Origin: Verrucomicrobiota bacterium
GTDB lineage: Bacteria; Verrucomicrobiota; Verrucomicrobiia; Chthoniobacterales; UBA10450
Reading direction: 5' to 3'
Length of the DNA: 64,000 nt
NCBI GenBank assembly: GCA_003218375.1
Contig: QHNH01000025.1
Coordinates: forward strand, 1-64,000
Position 1 is the stretch's first letter. Every line of letters begins with the position of its first letter. This document shows positions 60,019 through 64,000 of the stretch, piece after piece. Below the pieces are notes generated by a model, which ran no database searches, was not told the origin of the DNA, and was given only the letters and a program-made list of their open reading frames with translations. The translations under genes were made by a program, and so were the position numbers.

Positions 60019-60789
60019 ATGGAAAGCGTCGCCGCGATTCGCAGCACCTTGAGTGAAGCGGCGCGCCGTCGGATGCTCGCGGTCCGGAGCGAACCGATGT
60101 TGTACGCGCGCTGGGATCGCGCCGTCTTCATTCACTACGCGGCAGACGCGGCGACGTTGCAGCGCGACGTTCCGTTCGCGCTCGATCTTCACGATGGGCG
60201 CGCCTACGTCAGTATTGTCGCTTTCACTTTGTCCCGGATGCGGCCGCGGATCGGGGGACGGATTGGCGAGTGGCTGTTCAAGCCGATCGCGACCCACGAA
60301 TTCCTCAACATCCGCACGTATGTCCGGCATCGGGGCGAACCGGGCATCTATTTCCTGGCCGAATGGCTCTCGAATCCATTGAGCGTGCGTCTCGGGCCGC
60401 GGACGTTCGGTTTGCCGTATCGATTCGGGCGCCTCGTTTATCAGAACGCGCCAAGTGGCCGTGGGCTGCGCGGGTTCGTTGACGCGCCTGAAGGGCGGCT
60501 CGCTTATGAAGGAAAAGTTTCCGGATCCGATTTCGCGGCCTCCGACCCGGACTCGTTCCCTGAGTTCCTGCTCGAACGCTACACGGCCTTCACTCAACGG
60601 CGAACGCGCGCCCGCTTCTTTCGCGTCTGGCATGCGCCATGGGAACATGCGCCGGCTGAAATCGAAGTCACCGCCGACACTCTTCTTGCCAGCACCGGAC
60701 CGTGGTGGAAAACCACGGAATACATCGGCGCGAATTATTCCCCCGGCGCCGAAGTCTGGATGGGCCGGCCGCACCGGATCCGAGTCTAG
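60019..60789 (+). CDS. DUF2071 (YqjF-like) protein
   Basis: WDRAVFIHYAADAATLQRDVPFALDLHDGRAYVSIVAFTLSRMRP...FLNIRTYVRHRGEPGIYFLAEWLSNPLSVRLGPRTFGLPY. Confidence 0.85.
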   Translation: MESVAAIRSTLSEAARRRMLAVRSEPMLYARWDRAVFIHYAADAATLQRDVPFALDLHDGRAYVSIVAFTLSRMRPRIGGRIGEWLFKPIATHEFLNIRTYVRHRGEPGIYFLAEWLSNPLSVRLGPRTFGLPYRFGRLVYQNAPSGRGLRGFVDAPEGRLAYEGKVSGSDFAASDPDSFPEFLLERYTAFTQRRTRARFFRVWHAPWEHAPAEIEVTADTLLASTGPWWKTTEYIGANYSPGAEVWMGRPHRIRV

Positions 60790-62396
60790 GCGGGCGAAAA
60801 ATTCGTGCGCTCTCGCCATCCAACGACAGTTTCGCACAAGAGCAAGGTCGCAAAAAACTGGGCCAGCAACGTAAAAAACATCTGCACGGTGGAATAGCGC
60901 GGCACTTCCAGCGAATTGATGATGGCGACTTCGAGGCAGGCAGTCGCATTATAGAGGAAGACGAACAAGGTCAACGCCACGAGCCAGCCGATGCGTCTGC
61001 GGTAGTCGCGGCGAAACAAAGTTGTAGCAGCGAGCGCGAGCGTGCTCGCGAACAAGGGCAGATACGCGCCGGCAAGGAAAGTGAGCGCCATTCGCACGAC
61101 CTTGCGTTGCTCGATGGCAGGCGCTCGTTGCGCCAGCGCCTCGGCGCGCCGCATGTATTCCACTGCCGGCGAGTAAGCTTTCCAGACGTCGGAATACGAA
61201 GAATGACCGAGGCTGGAGAACCCGAGCCGATACCAGACCGTGAGCGACATTGTTTTTGAACGATCGTAGGCCGGACAGAGCGGCGCGTAGAAGATCGCCA
61301 TCTGACGAACGACCTTCTTCATCATTTGGAACGGCCGCTGTCGCCACGTTCGCCAATAGTAGAAGCGATAGAACTCTGAGACCGCCCGCATATCGTAATT
61401 GAATTCCCGGGCTAGCCGGGCCGCGATCGAGTTTTCGTTATACATCAGGTAATCCGGGCAGAATCCGAGAGAAGGATAAAGTCCCCGATCGACCACGGCG
61501 GATTGCGCAATCTCGGCGCTCAACTGATCATGCACGCGGCTCAGCCAATCGCGCGGATACGGCAGCGTCGCCGTCCGCGCGAGGTCATCGGCCATTTGAT
61601 CACGAATCAAATCGGCGTGGACCACGAAGAGGGTCGTCGGGAGGAATGCCCGACTCAGATCATCATCGCGGCTTAGAAAATACTCGGGCAACACCAACAA
61701 TGTCGCGACGATCACAGCGCCACTCCCAAGCGCGATCTTTTGCCAGAGCCAATTCCGGCGAAGAAAAAAAAATCCGACCGGCAGGAGCGGAATCAACCCT
61801 ATAAACACGAAGCTCGGTTTAACCGAACAAAGCAGGATGGTTGTGAGCGCGGTCCAAATTCCAAACCAAACCGCCGGACGCCGTGGCTCGACAAAGGTGC
61901 GCGCGATGAATCCGATCGCGAAATAGACATTTACGCTCAGAAGAAAAGCGCAGACTGCTTCGGGCCGCAGTTGCATTTCGGCGCGGATCGGCTCGCCGGC
62001 GATGAGAAAGATTGCCGCCGCGATCAGCCCCATGCCGTCGTGAACGAACGGATTCAGTCGTGAATCCGGGATGAAAAGCCGGAGACGCCGCCACGTGACC
62101 AGCAACAGGGCGCCGGCTCCCAGACCGAGCAAATGCTGGACGATGGCGATGGCGCGGAAATCCCCAAATACGCGCAGGAGGAAAAAGAGAAACGCCGGAT
62201 AAACGAAGTTCCGTCCCTGGTGAACGAAGCCGGCGCCGAGCAACTTGTTGAGCGCGGGCGACAGGTAACCCCACGTATCGGGATCAGCGATTGGGTCGAG
62301 CGGGAGCGAGAATCGCAGCCACGCTGCCCAGGCAAAGAGAGACCCGAGCGCAATCCAGTAAACCAGCCGGGAAATTTCGATGCGGCGTGGGGGCAT
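60786..62396 (-). CDS. Polytopic membrane protein (GT-C/PMT-like glycosyltransferase)
   Basis: LPLDPIADPDTWGYLSPALNKLLGAGFVHQGRNFVYPAFLFFLLRVFGDFRAIAIVQHLLGL; multiple TM segments. Confidence 0.7.
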   Translation of the reverse strand: MPPRRIEISRLVYWIALGSLFAWAAWLRFSLPLDPIADPDTWGYLSPALNKLLGAGFVHQGRNFVYPAFLFFLLRVFGDFRAIAIVQHLLGLGAGALLLVTWRRLRLFIPDSRLNPFVHDGMGLIAAAIFLIAGEPIRAEMQLRPEAVCAFLLSVNVYFAIGFIARTFVEPRRPAVWFGIWTALTTILLCSVKPSFVFIGLIPLLPVGFFFLRRNWLWQKIALGSGAVIVATLLVLPEYFLSRDDDLSRAFLPTTLFVVHADLIRDQMADDLARTATLPYPRDWLSRVHDQLSAEIAQSAVVDRGLYPSLGFCPDYLMYNENSIAARLAREFNYDMRAVSEFYRFYYWRTWRQRPFQMMKKVVRQMAIFYAPLCPAYDRSKTMSLTVWYRLGFSSLGHSSYSDVWKAYSPAVEYMRRAEALAQRAPAIEQRKVVRMALTFLAGAYLPLFASTLALAATTLFRRDYRRRIGWLVALTLFVFLYNATACLEVAIINSLEVPRYSTVQMFFTLLAQFFATLLLCETVVGWRERTNFSPA

Positions 62397-62400
62397 GAGA

Positions 62401-64000
62401 TCAACGCTCGTTTGCGGTCGCGACTTCGCCCAGCTCCGCCCAGCGCGCGTAAAGGCGCGCGACTTCATCCCGAGCCACGCGCAGCTTCTTTTCAAACTCG
62501 GTAAGGTCGGCGGTGTGAGTCACGTAGAAATCCGGCGCGGCAAACAGCACTTCGATTTCGGCCACTTCATTCTCCGCGGCCAGGATCGCGCTCTCCATTC
62601 CTTCGAGTTCGCGTTCCTCTTTCCATTTCAATTTGCGAGGCTTCCGACTTTTTGATTGTAGGGCGGGCGCACCGCCTGCCCGTCCAGGATCGGCAAGCGA
62701 TGCGCTTGCCCTACAACTCTCTCGTTTCTCGAGGTAGTAATCGTAATTCCCGACGTGGTATCGGAGCACGCCTTCGCCTTCGAAGGCAAGGATCGCCGTG
62801 CAAACGCGGTTAAGAAAATACCGATCGTGACTGACCACCATCACGCTGCCGCCGAAGGCCACGAGCGCTTCTTCGAGCAACCGCAGCGTGCCGAGATCGA
62901 GATCGTTCGTCGGCTCGTCGAGGATCAGAACGTTCCCGCCGCGCTTAAGAATCTTCGCGAGCAGAACGCGGCTCCGTTCGCCGCCGCTAAGCTGATTGAT
63001 CTTCGTGTTGATCCGCTCCTCAGTAAAAAGGAACCGCCGGAGATAGCCGCGCAGCGTAATGTTTTCTTCGCCGAGCCGCACGTATTCGCTCCCCTCGCCC
63101 ACTTCTTCCCAGACCGTCTTCGCGTCATCGAGGAGGAGCCGGTTTTGATCGACGTAATTGATTTCAGTCCGCGAGCCGATCTCGACGGCGCCGCTCGTGG
63201 GCTCCACCTGCCGCATCATGACCTTGAGCAGCGTCGATTTTCCCAGTCCGTTTCGTCCCACGATGCCGAGTCGCTCTCCCGCCGTGAGATTCAGCGAAAC
63301 ATTCTCGAACAACGTGCGGCCACCCAGTTCCATCCCTACATCGCGCAATTCGATCACGCGATTCGCCAGCTTCGGCGCCGGCGGAATGATCAGATCGACG
63401 TCCAGCTCTGCCTCCGGCGCGTCCTGTCCCGCCATCTCGAAGTAGCGCTCCACGCGATCCACCGATTTCGTCCGGCGCGCGCGCGGCGCTTTCCGCACCC
63501 ACACCAGCTCGCGCTTCAGGAACTTCTGGCGTTTGCGCTCCTGCATCTCCTCCACCGCCTGACGTTCCGCACGCGCGATCAGGTAATCCGTATAGTTGCC
63601 CTCGTAGCTGTAAAATTTTCCACGGGAAAGCTCGAGCACCCCGGTCGCGATGCGGTCGAGAAAATAACGGTCGTGGGTCACGAACAGGCAGGTGCCCTGA
63701 TAGCGCGCGAGAAAATCTTCCAGCCATTCGATCGAGCCGGTATCGAGATGGTTCGTCGGCTCGTCGAGAATCAGAAAATCGGGGCGTGCCAGCAAGGCCC
63801 GGCAAAGCGCGACCCGGCGTTTTTCTCCGCCGGAAAGGGTGGCCACGATTCGCTCCGGATCCGGTGCATGCAGGTTCGTGATCAAACTCTTGATCCGGTG
63901 TTCGAGATTCCAGCCGTCGAAGTGCGCGATCTGGTCCAGGAGGATTCCACTCCGCGCGCTTTCCGCCGGCGCGGTCTCGTACTCGGTGATCAAATCCAGG
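62401..64000 (-). CDS. uup: ABC-F family ATPase (Uup-like), 5' end outside window
   Basis: TLSGGEKRRVALCRALLARPDFLILDEPTNHLD, GRNGLGKSTLLKVM, LSGGERSRVLLAKILKRGGNVLILDEPTNDLDLGTL; C-terminal coiled coil. Confidence 0.92.
   Translation of the reverse strand, partial: LDLITEYETAPAESARSGILLDQIAHFDGWNLEHRIKSLITNLHAPDPERIVATLSGGEKRRVALCRALLARPDFLILDEPTNHLDTGSIEWLEDFLARYQGTCLFVTHDRYFLDRIATGVLELSRGKFYSYEGNYTDYLIARAERQAVEEMQERKRQKFLKRELVWVRKAPRARRTKSVDRVERYFEMAGQDAPEAELDVDLIIPPAPKLANRVIELRDVGMELGGRTLFENVSLNLTAGERLGIVGRNGLGKSTLLKVMMRQVEPTSGAVEIGSRTEINYVDQNRLLLDDAKTVWEEVGEGSEYVRLGEENITLRGYLRRFLFTEERINTKINQLSGGERSRVLLAKILKRGGNVLILDEPTNDLDLGTLRLLEEALVAFGGSVMVVSHDRYFLNRVCTAILAFEGEGVLRYHVGNYDYYLEKRESCRASASLADPGRAGGAPALQSKSRKPRKLKWKEERELEGMESAILAAENEVAEIEVLFAAPDFYVTHTADLTEFEKKLRVARDEVARLYARWAELGEVATANER
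62656..62716. repeat. 61-bp double-hairpin palindromic element inside the uup reading frame
   Basis: TTGTAGGGCGGGCGCACCGCCTGCCCGTCCAGGATCGGCAAGCGATGCGCTTGCCCTACAA. Confidence 0.88.

Overview
This 64 kb window is high-GC bacterial chromosome. Gene content suggests a Verrucomicrobiota (Spartobacteria/Chthoniobacterales-like) genome; that placement is an inference. Core content: nadD-rsfS, FKBP PPIase, two L,D-transpeptidases, cinA, clpX-clpP-tig, a histidine-utilisation cluster, asd, htrA, recG-recJ, mqnA/mqnE, an ECF sigma factor, a secretin, trpF, an Anbu-type proteasome homologue, the merged str/S10/spc/alpha ribosomal cluster (rpsD back to rpsL, about 37.4-55.8 kb), a translationally coupled MarR-led operon (56.0-60.8 kb), and an ABC-F ATPase. 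The most notable signals are disrupted or modified genes and repeats: (1) a complete RAYT/Y1 (REP-associated) transposase element with REP-like terminal inverted repeats, inserted in frame and stop-free inside the recG helicase domain; (2) further palindromic elements read in frame inside uup, a DCC-MBOAT fusion gene and probably rpsK; (3) an in-frame amber codon in rplO (L15); (4) rsfS in frame with nadD across a TAG, with a probable AUC start; (5) hutI and ftcD each lacking a conserved segment and frameshifted, next to a frameshifted RelE-like toxin; (6) palindromes whose ends donate TAG stop codons to flanking genes; (7) several unrelated families of iterated 7-8 bp intergenic repeats. No tRNA, rRNA or CRISPR array was recognised. 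Everything comes from reading the sequence and supplied translations; no searches were run.
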